Assembly (NCBI GenBank): GCA_017480325.1
Contig: JAFVAY010000004.1
Span: 1-56,113, forward strand
Direction: 5' to 3'
Length of the DNA stretch: 56,113 nt
From: Clostridiales bacterium
Lineage (GTDB): Bacteria; Bacillota; Clostridia; Saccharofermentanales; Saccharofermentanaceae
Below, piece by piece: positions 24,524 to 34,720 of the stretch. Positions within the stretch are counted from its first letter, which is position 1, and the number at the start of each line of letters is the position of its first letter. A model generated the notes under the pieces. That model saw only the letters and a program-made list of their open reading frames with translations. It was not told where the DNA came from and ran no database searches. Position numbers and translations under genes: made by a program.

Positions 24524-25300
24524 TCAAAGCTCCTCCGCGAATCTTCTTTGAAGCTTACCGAAGATGATAATACCCAGAATTACTGTCACAATACCAATAC
24601 ACACGGCAAGAATAAGAGTTCTAAGGTCCGGTGTCCTGCCCCAGTAAAGAACATCCCGGTAAGCGTTAACGATAGGCGTCACCGGATTAAGATTATAGAT
24701 AGACAGGTACTTTTCCGGCACCATCTCCACCGGATAGCAGATAGGTGTCGCATAAAGCCACGCCATAGCAACGATAGCAAGAATATGCTCCAGGTCCCTG
24801 AAGTAAACTGTCAAAGACGAACTTATTAAAGCGATACCCAGAGCCATAAGGTACTCGACTATCATAATTACCGGAAGGCACAGTATGCCTCCTATAGTAA
24901 GCCTTACACCGGATACAACCGACACAATAATGACAACGATGAAGGACAGAAGCATATTAACAAACTGCGAGGTAACAAAGGATATCGGTATTATCTCGCG
25001 GGGAAATCTAATCTTCTTTATAAGGTCCTTCTGGGCGATAATGCAGGTAGATCCTCCTGTAATCGCAGCAGAGAAAAACAACCACGGAATGAGACCTACA
25101 AAGAGATAAAGATAGAACTTCTCGACTCCGGCCTTCATTATGATAGAGAAGACCATGTTATACACAAGAAGCTGAAGAAGAGGATTTACGAAGGTCCACA
25201 TGAAGCCCAGGACCGAGCCTTTATATTTACCCCTGAGGTCTCTTTTGACCAGGCTTCGGATCATGAGCCTGTATTCGTATATATCTTTAAGCCTGCTCAT
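24524..25300 (-). CDS. wzm: ABC-2 type polysaccharide export permease (Wzm/TagG)
   Basis: A 258-residue ABC-2 permease with six predicted membrane helices and the family N terminus: a helix ending RSLVKRDLRGKYKGSVLGF followed by WTFVNPLLQLLVY. The coupling region and ATPIC-YP block near residue 185 (WLYATPICYPVEMVPE) are typical of Wzm/TagG. With Wzt it forms the channel exporting the undecaprenyl-linked polymer. It overlaps the rmd 3' end by 14 nt. Confidence 0.93.
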   Translation of the reverse strand: MSRLKDIYEYRLMIRSLVKRDLRGKYKGSVLGFMWTFVNPLLQLLVYNMVFSIIMKAGVEKFYLYLFVGLIPWLFFSAAITGGSTCIIAQKDLIKKIRFPREIIPISFVTSQFVNMLLSFIVVIIVSVVSGVRLTIGGILCLPVIMIVEYLMALGIALISSSLTVYFRDLEHILAIVAMAWLYATPICYPVEMVPEKYLSIYNLNPVTPIVNAYRDVLYWGRTPDLRTLILAVCIGIVTVILGIIIFGKLQRRFAEEL

Positions 25301-26216
25301 TCTTAAGATAGTACTCGTACATTTCCTTCAATGTATCGAAGATGGAATACTCCGGCTCCCATCCGAGCTTCTGCCTGATAAGACTGTTATCACACAGAAC
25401 TATGGGCGTATCGATGGGTCTGAAGCGGTCCTGATCGATGACGATCTTAACCTCTACTGTACAGAGACTTACGATATACTGAAGCATCTCATCAAGACCG
25501 TAAGCCTTGCCGCTACCCACGTTATAGACAATTCTGTCATCCTCGCTCTCGAGGATCATGCAGTAAGCCCTGGCGATATCTCTTACATCGGAGAAATCTC
25601 TCTTGGCAGACAGATTGCCGACGTGGATCTCTCCCGGAACACCTGCCGCCTCCAGATCAGCCGCCTGCTTACAGAAGCTCGGAAGAACAAAGGAATCTCT
25701 TTGCCCGATACCCGTGTGGTTAAAGGGTCTGACATAGTAGATCTTAAGACCATATCTTGATCGGTAGCACTCTACGAACTGCTCCTGAGCCATCTTCGAG
25801 ATACCGTAAGGATTGTTGGCACTAAGAGGGTCTGACTCATTGATCATGCCCTCCTTGATGCAGTATTCCTCACTGGACCCTATGAAAAGGATCTTCGCGT
25901 CCCTTGCATATTTGCCGGCAGCCTCCAGAATATTAAGAGCGCCAACGACATTGACCTGAATGGTAGTCTGGGGGATCTTCCATGAAGCGCCTACACTTGA
26001 TATAGCCGCGAGATTAATGATCGCATCCGGCCTTACCTTCTCCACAAGACTTGCTACGAAGTCAGCGTTGAGAAGGTCGCCGTTATAGTATTCCACCTGA
26101 GGAAGATCGCAGGACAGCATGATGTCACTTCCCGCGACCTCATAGCCTCTTGATATAAGTTCATCGGTTACGTATCGACCGACAAATCCTCCGATTCCGA
26201 ATATCAGTGCCTTCAT
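25287..26216 (-). CDS. rmd: GDP-6-deoxy-D-mannose reductase (Rmd-like)
   Basis: A 309-residue short-chain reductase predicted to reduce GDP-4-keto-6-deoxy-D-mannose to GDP-D-rhamnose. The start is ATG 26216, giving a proper Rossmann N terminus with GIGGFVGRYV; the longer reading to 26276 lies inside gmd. The catalytic SSEEY and YGISK (Tyr-x3-Lys) blocks are present. FNHTGIGQRDSFVLPSF, VGNLSAKRDFSDVRD and DRFRPIDTPIV follow the Rmd pattern rather than that of GDP-fucose synthase. The stop of gmd and this start share one base (TGATG). Confidence 0.85.
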   Translation of the reverse strand: MKALIFGIGGFVGRYVTDELISRGYEVAGSDIMLSCDLPQVEYYNGDLLNADFVASLVEKVRPDAIINLAAISSVGASWKIPQTTIQVNVVGALNILEAAGKYARDAKILFIGSSEEYCIKEGMINESDPLSANNPYGISKMAQEQFVECYRSRYGLKIYYVRPFNHTGIGQRDSFVLPSFCKQAADLEAAGVPGEIHVGNLSAKRDFSDVRDIARAYCMILESEDDRIVYNVGSGKAYGLDEMLQYIVSLCTVEVKIVIDQDRFRPIDTPIVLCDNSLIRQKLGWEPEYSIFDTLKEMYEYYLKNEQA

Positions 26217-27259
26217 CAGGAGATTCCGGCTTCCTTCTTGGCAAGCTTCAGATCGTGCTCGGCCATGATGCGGCAAAGCTCCTCGTATGAGGTCTTCTGA
26301 GGATTCCAGCCAAGCTTCGTCTTAGCCTTCGTAGGATCACCCCAGAGATTAACAACGTCTGTAGGTCTGAACCACTGAGGATTGACGCATACCAGCATCT
26401 TTCCGGTCTTTTTATCGTAGCCCTTCTCCTCAAGGCCTTCACCCTTCCACTCAAGCTCGATGCCGTCGTTAGCGAATGCCAAGGTCGTGAACTCACGAAC
26501 CGTGTGCTGGACGCCTGTAGCGATTACATAATCGTCAGGCTCATCCTGCTGCAGAATAAGCCACATGCACTCTACATAATCCTTGGCGTAGCCCCAGTCA
26601 CGAAGCGAATCGAGATTGCCGAGCTCCAGGTGATCCTGAAGTCCGCATGCGATACGACCCGCGGCTCTTGTGATCTTTCTTGTAACGAAGGTCTCACCGC
26701 GTCTCTCGGACTCGTGGTTAAAAAGAATTCCGTTAGCGCAGAACATTCCATATGCTTCTCTGTATTCCTTCATCATCCAGAAGCCATACTGCTTGGCAAC
26801 CGCATAGGGTGAGAAAGGATGGAAGGGCGTATTCTCATTCTGAGGACACTCCTCGACCTTGCCGTAGAGCTCGGAGGTGGATGCCTGATATATCCTGGTC
26901 TTTTTCTCAAAGCCCATGATGTGAACGGCCTCGAGGATACGAAGCACGCCGATGGCATCAACCTCTCCTGTGTACTCTGCCGCTTCGAATGAGACACCTA
27001 CGTGTGACTGAGCTGCGAGATTATAGATCTCATCAGGCTCAACCTCCTTGACAGCCCTTAATATACTTGATGAATCCGAGAGATCTCCCTCATGAAGAAT
27101 GATCTTATTCGCATCGATAAGATGCTGTATTCTCTCAGTAGTTACAACTGATGCTCTTCTGATGATACCGTGGACCTCATATCCCTTCTCCAGCAGAAAC
27201 TCTGCCAAGTAAGAACCGTCCTGACCTGTGATACCTGTAATTAAAGCTTTCTTCATCAT
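26216..27259 (-). CDS. gmd: GDP-mannose 4,6-dehydratase
   Basis: A 347-residue SDR dehydratase converting GDP-mannose to GDP-4-keto-6-deoxy-mannose with bound NADP(H). The N terminus has [20 protein letters not shown]. Catalytic blocks are STSELYGK (Thr/Ser-x-Glu) near 128 and YAVAKQY (Tyr-x3-Lys) near 152-158. [19 protein letters not shown] and [13 protein letters not shown] are the family blocks near 180 and 215. It feeds Rmd directly downstream. SD-like GAGAGGT precedes the ATG. Confidence 0.95.
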   Translation of the reverse strand: MMKKALITGITGQDGSYLAEFLLEKGYEVHGIIRRASVVTTERIQHLIDANKIILHEGDLSDSSSILRAVKEVEPDEIYNLAAQSHVGVSFEAAEYTGEVDAIGVLRILEAVHIMGFEKKTRIYQASTSELYGKVEECPQNENTPFHPFSPYAVAKQYGFWMMKEYREAYGMFCANGILFNHESERRGETFVTRKITRAAGRIACGLQDHLELGNLDSLRDWGYAKDYVECMWLILQQDEPDDYVIATGVQHTVREFTTLAFANDGIELEWKGEGLEEKGYDKKTGKMLVCVNPQWFRPTDVVNLWGDPTKAKTKLGWNPQKTSYEELCRIMAEHDLKLAKKEAGIS

Positions 27260-27281
27260 TTGAACCTCTCGCGATTAGTAA

Positions 27282-28427
27282 TCATTTAATTATACCATAA
27301 TTGGCGAATTCTATAGCATTATGTGCGGCAGCCGCTGCCTGCTCCCATGTATAGGTCTCGGCTTTGGCCCGAAGAGCCTTGGCACGATCCTCTGACATAG
27401 GCGACGAGAGCTTAGCCTGAAGTGCCTGAGCCCATCCGTCAACATCCCCCGGATCAATCTTATAAAGCAGATCCCCTGCTATCTCAGTAAGACTGGAGCT
27501 GTCGGACACGATACAATCCGTGCCGCAGGCCATAGCCTCCGTTACAGGCATGCCGAAGCCCTCGTAGATACTGGGGAAGCAGAATACCCGGGCATTACGA
27601 AGAAGATCCCTTTTCTCTTCGTTGCTTACGTAGCCGCACCTCACTATCCTGTCAGAGTACGGACTGTTCTCGATGGCACTTAGAGTCTCCCCGGGCTGCC
27701 ACCCGAGCCCGCCTGCCAGAACCAGCTTGATGTCGGGAAACTTATCGGCAATCAGTCCGTAAGCCTCCACCAAGGTCTTTATATTCTTACGGGGCTCCAG
27801 TGTACCGACATAAAGAATGTAACTTTCCAGACCGAATTTCTTATCGATGCCTGTGGTAAAACCCTTACCGGGCGTGTAGTACTCCGTGTCGACTCCGCAG
27901 TAACCGACGAATATCTTCTCCTCCGGCACCCCCAGAACATCAATTATCTCCCTCTTGGAGAACTCGGATATCGTAAGGACTGCTGAGGCTCTGGACGCCG
28001 AATCCTTAAGATGCCCCTGAAGAAGCCGTCTGTTTCTGGCCTGCATGGTCTCGGGAAACCGTTCGCTCACCAGGTCGTAGATGGTGATGATATTCTTGCC
28101 CGTAAGCCCACCCGGAGTCAGGTAATTAAAGAACACCGTAAGGTCTGCCCCGGAGTGCGTCAGAGTCTTATAAGGAATGACCTTCCCGGCCGACCCCATT
28201 CTTATATAAACAGAAAGCGGAAGCGACCTTACTATATGAAGGTCGTTCCCGCTTAAGTCCATCTGTAAATTCTCTTCAAGTATTCCCCAGGCCCCGTTAC
28301 GCCCCAGGAAATCGAAGGCATGAAGCTCGGAATCCTTATCTATCAGCCTTCGCGCCACCTGCGCGGTATAGTTTCCTATGCCGGTAAGGCCTCTTACCGC
28401 GATGGGCTGAAGATTATAGGCGATCAT
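27282..28427 (-). CDS. Glycosyltransferase family 4
   Basis: A 381-residue GT4 with N-terminal GIGNYTAQVARRL, a FPETMQARNRRL block near 124 and SEFSKREI near 155. The donor domain has LYVGTLEPRKNIKTLVEAYG and FPSIYEGFGMPVTEAMACGT (about 295-315). It resembles the mannosyltransferase at 16148-17299 and belongs to the same GIG(R/N)Y subgroup. The start overlaps the last base of the phosphosugar mutase gene. It precedes gmd by 22 nt, so GDP-mannose or GDP-D-rhamnose is a likely donor (inference). Confidence 0.88.
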   Translation of the reverse strand: MIAYNLQPIAVRGLTGIGNYTAQVARRLIDKDSELHAFDFLGRNGAWGILEENLQMDLSGNDLHIVRSLPLSVYIRMGSAGKVIPYKTLTHSGADLTVFFNYLTPGGLTGKNIITIYDLVSERFPETMQARNRRLLQGHLKDSASRASAVLTISEFSKREIIDVLGVPEEKIFVGYCGVDTEYYTPGKGFTTGIDKKFGLESYILYVGTLEPRKNIKTLVEAYGLIADKFPDIKLVLAGGLGWQPGETLSAIENSPYSDRIVRCGYVSNEEKRDLLRNARVFCFPSIYEGFGMPVTEAMACGTDCIVSDSSSLTEIAGDLLYKIDPGDVDGWAQALQAKLSSPMSEDRAKALRAKAETYTWEQAAAAAHNAIEFANYGIIK

Positions 28428-30214
28428 TATCCCAGCTTATTCTCCACGAACTCGCTCATCTGTGTCTTAACAGACTCCAGTCTGTCCTTAGCCGTAGCCT
28501 CGTCGGAATCATATACACCGAAGTAAATCTTAAGCTTAGGCTCGGTACCGGAAGGTCTCGCGCAGGCCCAGTCAAGACCCTTGTCGCCGCCCAGCTCGTA
28601 AAGAAGAACGTTGGACTTGGGAAGTGTAAGAGCCGAAGTTGTTACCTCACCGTTCGAGAAATCATATCTGACACCTGCCTGGTAATCTCTTACCGCCACA
28701 GGCTTAGGTCCGCCGATAAGGTTCGCGGCATCCTCAGCCGTCTTACATGCCTCAAGCTCGGCTCTCATGGAAGCCATGCCGTTTCTTATCTTATCAAGAC
28801 CCTCCTTGCCCTCACGGGTGAAGGAGACTGCCTGCTCGAAGCCATAGCCGTACTTGCTGTAGATCCTATTCAATCTGTCGAAGAGAGTCTCGCCCTTATC
28901 GAAGGACTGAGCCGCCATACCGCATACGAGCATGGCCGCTACTACGGCATCCTTATCTCTTACGTCAGTTCCGGAGAGATAGCCGTAGCTCTCCTCGAAG
29001 CCGAACTGGAAGTGCTTATCGCCGAATTCGTCATCGATCTTGATCCTCTCACCGATATACTTGAAGCCTGTGAGTGTCTCCTGAAGCTCAACTCCGTAAG
29101 CATCGCATACAGCCTTACAAAGCTTAGTGGAAACAATAGTTGTGCAGGCAAAGGAATTATCCTCCAGAGTTCCGAGAGTCTTCTTGGAATCAAGTATATA
29201 GTCGAGAAGCATCAAACCTACCTGGTTACCTGTGAAGCACTTGTATGTAACCTCGCCGTTCTCCTCACATCTTGCGGCAATACCGAGTCTGTCGGAATCG
29301 GGGTCAGTACCGAATACCAGGGATGCGTTGACCTTCTTCGCGAGCTCGATACCCATGGTAAGAGCTGCCGGATCCTCCGGGTTAGGAGTCTTAACCGTAG
29401 GGAATGCACCGTCAGGAAGCTCCTGCTCCGGAACGACGTGAACGTTATTGAAGCCTACTGCCTTCAGGATTCTTCTAACGGGCTTGTTACCTGAGCCGTG
29501 AAGAGGCGTATACACGATAGACATATCAGCCTGTCTCTTAATAACTTCCTCGTCAACAACCAGCTTCTTAAGCATATCTACATAAGCGATATCAAGCTCG
29601 GGTCCGAATCTCTCGATGATGCCGGAGGAGATATCCTGATCGAAGTCTGAAGTCTTGATCGTTCTTACGTCGGAGAACTTCCCGATATTCGCAAGAATGG
29701 CTGCAGCCGCTTCCTCTGTAACCTGTCCGCCGTCCTCACCGTAGACCTTGTAGCCGTTGTACTTGGGAGGGTTGTGGGACGCTGTTACCATAACACCTGC
29801 GTAAGCGTTGTAGTATCTGACAGAGAAGGAACACATAGGGACCGGACGAAGCTCGTCTGTAAGTCTAACCTTGATTCCGTAAGCCGCGAAGGTCTGGGCT
29901 GCGATCTTGGAGAATTCGGGTGAGAAATGTCTTGAGTCGTGGCAGATGACCACTCCGCGCTTCATTGCCTCTTCGCCCTGGTCGATAATATACTGTGCAA
30001 GACCTGCGGAAGCCTTGGCGACGGTATAGACGTTCATTCTGTTGGTTCCCGCACCGAGGATGCCTCTTAATCCTCCGGTACCGAATTCCAGATCCTTATA
30101 GAATCTGTCCTCGATCTCCTTGCTGTCGTCTGCAATGGCAAGAAGCTCATTTCTAGTTGTCTCGTCAAAGTAAGGGTCTGTGCTCCAGATCTTATATGTG
30201 TCAATAGCACTCAT
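28427..30214 (-). CDS. Phosphoglucomutase/phosphomannomutase
   Basis: A 595-residue alpha-D-phosphohexomutase of the long PgcA/PGM2 type. The active-site phosphoserine loop is TASHNPPKYNGYK near residues 143-155. The metal loop is GTDPDSDRLG near 309-318. The sugar-binding GFEESYGYLSG lies near 415, and the C-terminal phosphate-binding RPSGTEPKLKIY near 553-564. It interconverts hexose 6- and 1-phosphates. Next to gmd, rmd and manC it probably supplies mannose-1-phosphate, though glucose-1-phosphate is equally possible. The start overlaps the YfhO stop by one base. Confidence 0.92.
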   Translation of the reverse strand: MSAIDTYKIWSTDPYFDETTRNELLAIADDSKEIEDRFYKDLEFGTGGLRGILGAGTNRMNVYTVAKASAGLAQYIIDQGEEAMKRGVVICHDSRHFSPEFSKIAAQTFAAYGIKVRLTDELRPVPMCSFSVRYYNAYAGVMVTASHNPPKYNGYKVYGEDGGQVTEEAAAAILANIGKFSDVRTIKTSDFDQDISSGIIERFGPELDIAYVDMLKKLVVDEEVIKRQADMSIVYTPLHGSGNKPVRRILKAVGFNNVHVVPEQELPDGAFPTVKTPNPEDPAALTMGIELAKKVNASLVFGTDPDSDRLGIAARCEENGEVTYKCFTGNQVGLMLLDYILDSKKTLGTLEDNSFACTTIVSTKLCKAVCDAYGVELQETLTGFKYIGERIKIDDEFGDKHFQFGFEESYGYLSGTDVRDKDAVVAAMLVCGMAAQSFDKGETLFDRLNRIYSKYGYGFEQAVSFTREGKEGLDKIRNGMASMRAELEACKTAEDAANLIGGPKPVAVRDYQAGVRYDFSNGEVTTSALTLPKSNVLLYELGGDKGLDWACARPSGTEPKLKIYFGVYDSDEATAKDRLESVKTQMSEFVENKLG

Positions 30215-33072
30215 TACGTTGTTACCTCCGTGTTATCTGATTTTGCCGTTGCTATTTTATCCTTTTTCGCCTCGAAAAGCGATACCGCCACCAATCCGAC
30301 GATGCCGACTACGCTTAAGATCGCACCGTATTTAAGTCCGGGGGGAGTGAAGCGAAGCACCACGTCGTGGGTACCGGGCTCAGCATCTATAGATATCAGG
30401 GCGCCCTCGTAGGGGATAATCTTCCCCTCCTTCCCGTCAACGGTAACAGTCCATCCGTCCTCGTACGGGATAGAGGTCAGAATCATCTCACCTGATCTGA
30501 CGTCAGCCGTAAAGGCGACATATCCGTCATCCGCCTCGGTCATGTTCACGGCAGTCGTGTCTATGCCATCGAATTGGGACTCGAAGGCCTCCATATCGAA
30601 GTAAGCGAAGTTGATTTCAAGATATGTCCAGGTGTCGTAATCAGCCATAATGGTGAATCTCACCGTATCACCGGGCTCGAAGGTACCAAGCCTCAGGATA
30701 GACGAGTAATAGGTTCCGGGAGAATAGAACTTCAGGAAGCTTCCGTTCACCAGAGCACTGCAGCCGCTGTTAGTACGGGGGACACTGATGTTAGCGTAGA
30801 GCTCATCCTCCCTCTCAATAGTGATGTCGTAGCTTAGTATCAGGGACATCTGACTGTTGGTTCTGAACAGATCGATCTGAGTTCCGTTATAGGATGACAG
30901 GACCTCAAGACCCAGATCATCGGGGTCGAATTCCTTAGAGAAAGAAGCATCAGCCACATCCTCGACCTCGGCATCCGACGTCTGGTAATCGTCTATATCG
31001 ATAACTGAACAATTAACAATCTCCTGCTCAATGAGATCATCACTAACAGAAATAAAGAAGTCATCATTGAAGCTTCCGAACAGAGAACGGTACCAGTCAT
31101 TCTGAAGTGTGAAGTAATTCTTCTCTGAAGTGGCAGTCTCAAGCGAATAGAAGTTAAAGTCACGAGCCGAGCTCATGGCTGTAAAAGCCAACGGAAGGAC
31201 GGTTCTCGACTGGTAGAGAGTCAGAGTATCGTCAGAGGACACAGATGTCGCACCGCTATAGTCGGGATCAGTAGAGAATATCGTTCCAACAGAGAAGAAA
31301 GCATCCGCAGACGGAGCCGAATAAGCGTGATTGGAAGCGAAATAGTTATAGTTGACCTGATATCCCAGCTGCTTCAGGAATCGCCCGAAGTTCTTATTGG
31401 AATTGGAGTTGAATAAGGAAACTCCTCGTATATCCGCGTATTGAGAATAACCTTCTATCCCGAGATCAGCCGCTCCGGTGAGTGTATCATATTCGCTTCT
31501 GAAGCCTGCACCCAGCTCCTCCGACATCTCTGCGACACTCTCGAAGGCTCTAATCGAATTAATGTATTTATCAGCTTTACCGGAATGCGCCGATAGAGTG
31601 GACGTACCCGAAGACAATATCGGAGCAACGAATACTCCTTCATACATTGTCAATACCACAAGGAATACGGGAAGTATCTTCCCCATATCCTTAAACTGAC
31701 CTGACCAATCCGTCTTCTTCATACCGACAAGGATCAGTGATAAAAGTGCTATTATCACCGCGTTATAAAGGAATACCTTCCCGTTATTTCTCATCTCCCC
31801 AAAGCTTTGGGCGAACAGAAGAAGCACAACAATGATTCCTGTTCCCTTAAGTATCTCGTTGACGGTAATATCCTTAAGCCTCTCGATCACCTTGTAGGAA
31901 ACTGTCAGGAAGAAGGTAATGAACACGAAGGCCTCTCTGTGCCAGAACCAGTTGGGACTGTCGAAGACCTGCCATGCCACATCGACATAGTTGACGCATA
32001 GGCTTGCATATATCAGGATGAATGCTATGGCATAAACCTTCTTAAGCTTGGAGGAGAATGCTTTACTTACAAAGAATACGGCACAGAGAAGTGTGACCAG
32101 TAAACTTACAAAGATTAGAGGCATATTCGCGATAAGCACCTTGCTGAAGTCCCCCGGATAGCCCAGGAATATCCTGTCCAGAAAGCCCGTGAAGGTGAAG
32201 CCCACATAAGTCTCCTCAGAGGATGAATGAGTCGGATCTCCGTTTCTTATGGTATCAAGTCCCACCGGGAGAAGAATGATACATAAGGTCAATCCGCACA
32301 GCACGGCTCTGAGAACAAACCTGCCTATTACCTTCAGGAATTTATTTGATTCATCAAAGCCTCCGATAAGATACATCCTGACAAGAAGATAGATAAAGGA
32401 ATAAATACCCGCCATGTAAGCGATGTAATAGTTCGACAGGAACAAGAAGAACAGGACCACCGTCACCCCGGTAAGCTTGCCGTTATGAAGATAACGCTCG
32501 ATCATGAGAAGCAGCAGTGGCAACAGCGCATATCCGTCAAGCCATATAATGTGGAACAGGAACAGCGAGGTGTATGAGGTAAATGCATACATAACTCCCC
32601 AGAGTATGGGCCACCTGGAGCTCTTATCCTCTGCTCTCTCCTGAACAAAGGCACACATGAAGGCAGAAGCCAGAGACAGCTTCAGTCCCATAAGAAGCAT
32701 TATAAACTCGTTGACCTGCGTCGCGTCGAAGAACAGCACCAGAAGATTAAGAGGGCTCGCGAGATAATAGCCGAAGGTCCCCGCGAAGTTCTTACCCGCT
32801 CCAAGCAGGAAGGAATAACCGAAGTCAGAGAAAAACCTTGAGAAGTTAAGGTCCGTAAGCTTTGACTTAAGCATGAACATATACGGCGCATATTGGGCCT
32901 CCAGATCGGAGACTACAGTAGTAAACTCCCCGAAGGGATATTTCTTACTTATAAGCAGCAGCATGAAGTAACACACCGCAGTGATCAATGCGGAAACGAT
33001 CGGCAGTATCTTCCTGTTATCCGCTCTATTAGCCTTAAGTGCCGGCTTTGTCAATGTCTGTTCTACTTTCAT
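30214..33072 (-). CDS. YfhO-family membrane protein (GT-C like)
   Basis: A 952-residue membrane protein with about a dozen hydrophobic helices in residues 20-480, then an extracytoplasmic domain of about 430 residues (about 490-920) and a last helix (about 923-942). The first loop has the family pattern YPFGEFTTVVSDLEAQYAPY, where acidic residues take the GT-C catalytic place, and LSNYYIAYMAGIYSF follows near 207. YfhO proteins are thought to transfer sugars from polyprenyl-phosphate carriers to surface polymers such as lipoteichoic acid. That fits the polyprenyl-phosphate GT2 at 34721-35656. Confidence 0.85.
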   Translation of the reverse strand: MKVEQTLTKPALKANRADNRKILPIVSALITAVCYFMLLLISKKYPFGEFTTVVSDLEAQYAPYMFMLKSKLTDLNFSRFFSDFGYSFLLGAGKNFAGTFGYYLASPLNLLVLFFDATQVNEFIMLLMGLKLSLASAFMCAFVQERAEDKSSRWPILWGVMYAFTSYTSLFLFHIIWLDGYALLPLLLLMIERYLHNGKLTGVTVVLFFLFLSNYYIAYMAGIYSFIYLLVRMYLIGGFDESNKFLKVIGRFVLRAVLCGLTLCIILLPVGLDTIRNGDPTHSSSEETYVGFTFTGFLDRIFLGYPGDFSKVLIANMPLIFVSLLVTLLCAVFFVSKAFSSKLKKVYAIAFILIYASLCVNYVDVAWQVFDSPNWFWHREAFVFITFFLTVSYKVIERLKDITVNEILKGTGIIVVLLLFAQSFGEMRNNGKVFLYNAVIIALLSLILVGMKKTDWSGQFKDMGKILPVFLVVLTMYEGVFVAPILSSGTSTLSAHSGKADKYINSIRAFESVAEMSEELGAGFRSEYDTLTGAADLGIEGYSQYADIRGVSLFNSNSNKNFGRFLKQLGYQVNYNYFASNHAYSAPSADAFFSVGTIFSTDPDYSGATSVSSDDTLTLYQSRTVLPLAFTAMSSARDFNFYSLETATSEKNYFTLQNDWYRSLFGSFNDDFFISVSDDLIEQEIVNCSVIDIDDYQTSDAEVEDVADASFSKEFDPDDLGLEVLSSYNGTQIDLFRTNSQMSLILSYDITIEREDELYANISVPRTNSGCSALVNGSFLKFYSPGTYYSSILRLGTFEPGDTVRFTIMADYDTWTYLEINFAYFDMEAFESQFDGIDTTAVNMTEADDGYVAFTADVRSGEMILTSIPYEDGWTVTVDGKEGKIIPYEGALISIDAEPGTHDVVLRFTPPGLKYGAILSVVGIVGLVAVSLFEAKKDKIATAKSDNTEVTT

Positions 33073-33075
33073 TTG

Positions 33076-34656
33076 TTAATCCGTCCGTGCAAGGTATTTG
33101 AAAAATATAACGTCCTCGTAATCGTTTACGAAGAACTGTGACTGTACCACATCAAGATTCTGCTCGTCTCTTATATTACCGAAGGATACAATATCATAAG
33201 CAACATAATTCTCGGTATCGCCCTTGACTACTATCTGATACGACAGAAGAGATGACAACAGTAAAAGGTTGATAGTCGAATATGCAGACGCTATAAGCAG
33301 GAGGACCATGATCCTCGGTTTGACCTTTCTGCAGTCTTTCTTCATCATCTCATGGAAGTTATCGGTCACAAGCATTACAGCGTATAAAGAAATCAGGAAC
33401 ATCGGAGCCATAGAGCCTCTCATGAGAAGATCGTTCGCGTAGCTTATCTTATATATCGGGAATACCAACAGGGTAACAAGCGCCGTTATCAGCATAGGGT
33501 CCTTCCTGTGAGACTTACGTATCAGCAAGTACCATGCCCCGAACTCGAAGAAGGCATACAGAATATAATCCTCGATAAACTTAAGCGGCGAAGCATAGAA
33601 CGTCCAGATAAACCCGCTATCATTTCTGGCATTAGGATTCGAGGTATAGAACGGAGCAAAGCAGATAAAGAACACTATCGGCGTTATGATATTGCCTATA
33701 GTGAACAGCTCCCTCGCCCATCGGGACTTCTTATTATTAATAAGCTCCACTGCGATCTTACATACACACATGGGCAGTATTCCTATAGCAGCCCACGGTG
33801 AATAACAGAACATCAGCGCTCCCAGATACCCCACCGACCGGCTGTTCACGAGAAGAAGCAACATTATGGTGATAAGCCATCCCGGTACACTTTGATGAAA
33901 GACATTCATTATCTGGTAGAAATTTCCTACGATCCTGAGATTAGACGTCCAGTCCTCCCACATAGAGCCCACGCCCTGAAGCTGCCTCATGAAGTATGGG
34001 ATCACGTCAAACCCGGCGAAAAGCATAAGTCCCAGAAAAAGCGCCTTCGAGGCTTTCCCGTACATCAACGAGGCTCCGATCGCTATAAGGAAAAGACCAA
34101 TGCCGGTCCAGATAAACAATACCAGCCTTGCCACAGTCATGCCGAACAGCTTGCCTGCAACAGCAGGTATCATCCAGAACACGAAGTAATATGCGAAGGC
34201 CACATGTCCCTCGCCCAAAGCATTAGCCACGACCGGATTCTGCTGAGTGCTTAAGTCATAGATAACCGGCCATCTATAGTCGATCAGATCATTAAGGATC
34301 GCATATCTGATACGGTGATCGATAGTACACCATCCGTATTCGCTGACGCCTCCGAAGTACATCACGATAAGTATCAGAGGTATTACCGTCAGAAGATAGG
34401 ACGGTTTAATAGTGACAGACTTCTGAGCTTCTCCGATGGCTGTTCCGTCCGTTCTCCTGCCGATATCCCGCATGACCCAGATAGTCGCGACGACGGTAAG
34501 CCCTGTAAATACAACAGCCCATAGGGGTCTTAAGTATCCCAGAAAGAATATAATCACAGGAAGGATAAGATACAATATCGAAGCGCGGAAAAACGCCGTG
34601 TAAGTGATGGTGATGTCACCGTGCCTTCTTATGTCAAGTGTTTCCGCGGTCCTCAT
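33076..34656 (-). CDS. Large polytopic membrane protein, possible GT-C glycosyltransferase
   Basis: A 526-residue membrane protein from ATG 34656 (a TTG at 34665 overlaps the -10 box and is rejected). About eleven hydrophobic segments are spread along it. A long first outer loop (about residues 105-150) contains IDHRIRYAILNDLIDYRWPVIYD, with acidic residues placed as in GT-C enzymes. There is no firm family match. It lies three bases upstream of YfhO and opens the long minus-strand glycan operon. A polyprenyl-phosphate-dependent sugar transferase is the best guess. Confidence 0.6.
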   Translation of the reverse strand: MRTAETLDIRRHGDITITYTAFFRASILYLILPVIIFFLGYLRPLWAVVFTGLTVVATIWVMRDIGRRTDGTAIGEAQKSVTIKPSYLLTVIPLILIVMYFGGVSEYGWCTIDHRIRYAILNDLIDYRWPVIYDLSTQQNPVVANALGEGHVAFAYYFVFWMIPAVAGKLFGMTVARLVLFIWTGIGLFLIAIGASLMYGKASKALFLGLMLFAGFDVIPYFMRQLQGVGSMWEDWTSNLRIVGNFYQIMNVFHQSVPGWLITIMLLLLVNSRSVGYLGALMFCYSPWAAIGILPMCVCKIAVELINNKKSRWARELFTIGNIITPIVFFICFAPFYTSNPNARNDSGFIWTFYASPLKFIEDYILYAFFEFGAWYLLIRKSHRKDPMLITALVTLLVFPIYKISYANDLLMRGSMAPMFLISLYAVMLVTDNFHEMMKKDCRKVKPRIMVLLLIASAYSTINLLLLSSLLSYQIVVKGDTENYVAYDIVSFGNIRDEQNLDVVQSQFFVNDYEDVIFFKYLARTD

Positions 34657-34664
34657 ACCAGACA

Positions 34665-34700
34665 ATTATAATACAATTCCCATTCGTTTTATATTATAAT
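34665..34700. promoter_or_regulatory. Back-to-back -10 boxes between divergent operons
   Basis: On the minus strand TATAAT (34670-34665) lies 8 nt before the ATG of the membrane-protein gene at 34656, again leaderless-type spacing. On the plus strand TATAAT (34695-34700) precedes the GT2, whose ATG 34721 has GGAGG at 34711-34715. Neither has a convincing -35 element, so activators may be needed. The two sites lie within 36 bp and would compete. Confidence 0.4.
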
Positions 34701-34720
34701 TAGGCGGATTGGAGGCCGTT

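Noticed and set aside
25287..26216. GDP-L-fucose synthase (Fcl) as identity of the reductase
   Set aside because: The sequence blocks follow the Rmd pattern (FNHTGIGQ, DRFRPIDTP), and the epimerase-type active site of Fcl is not apparent.
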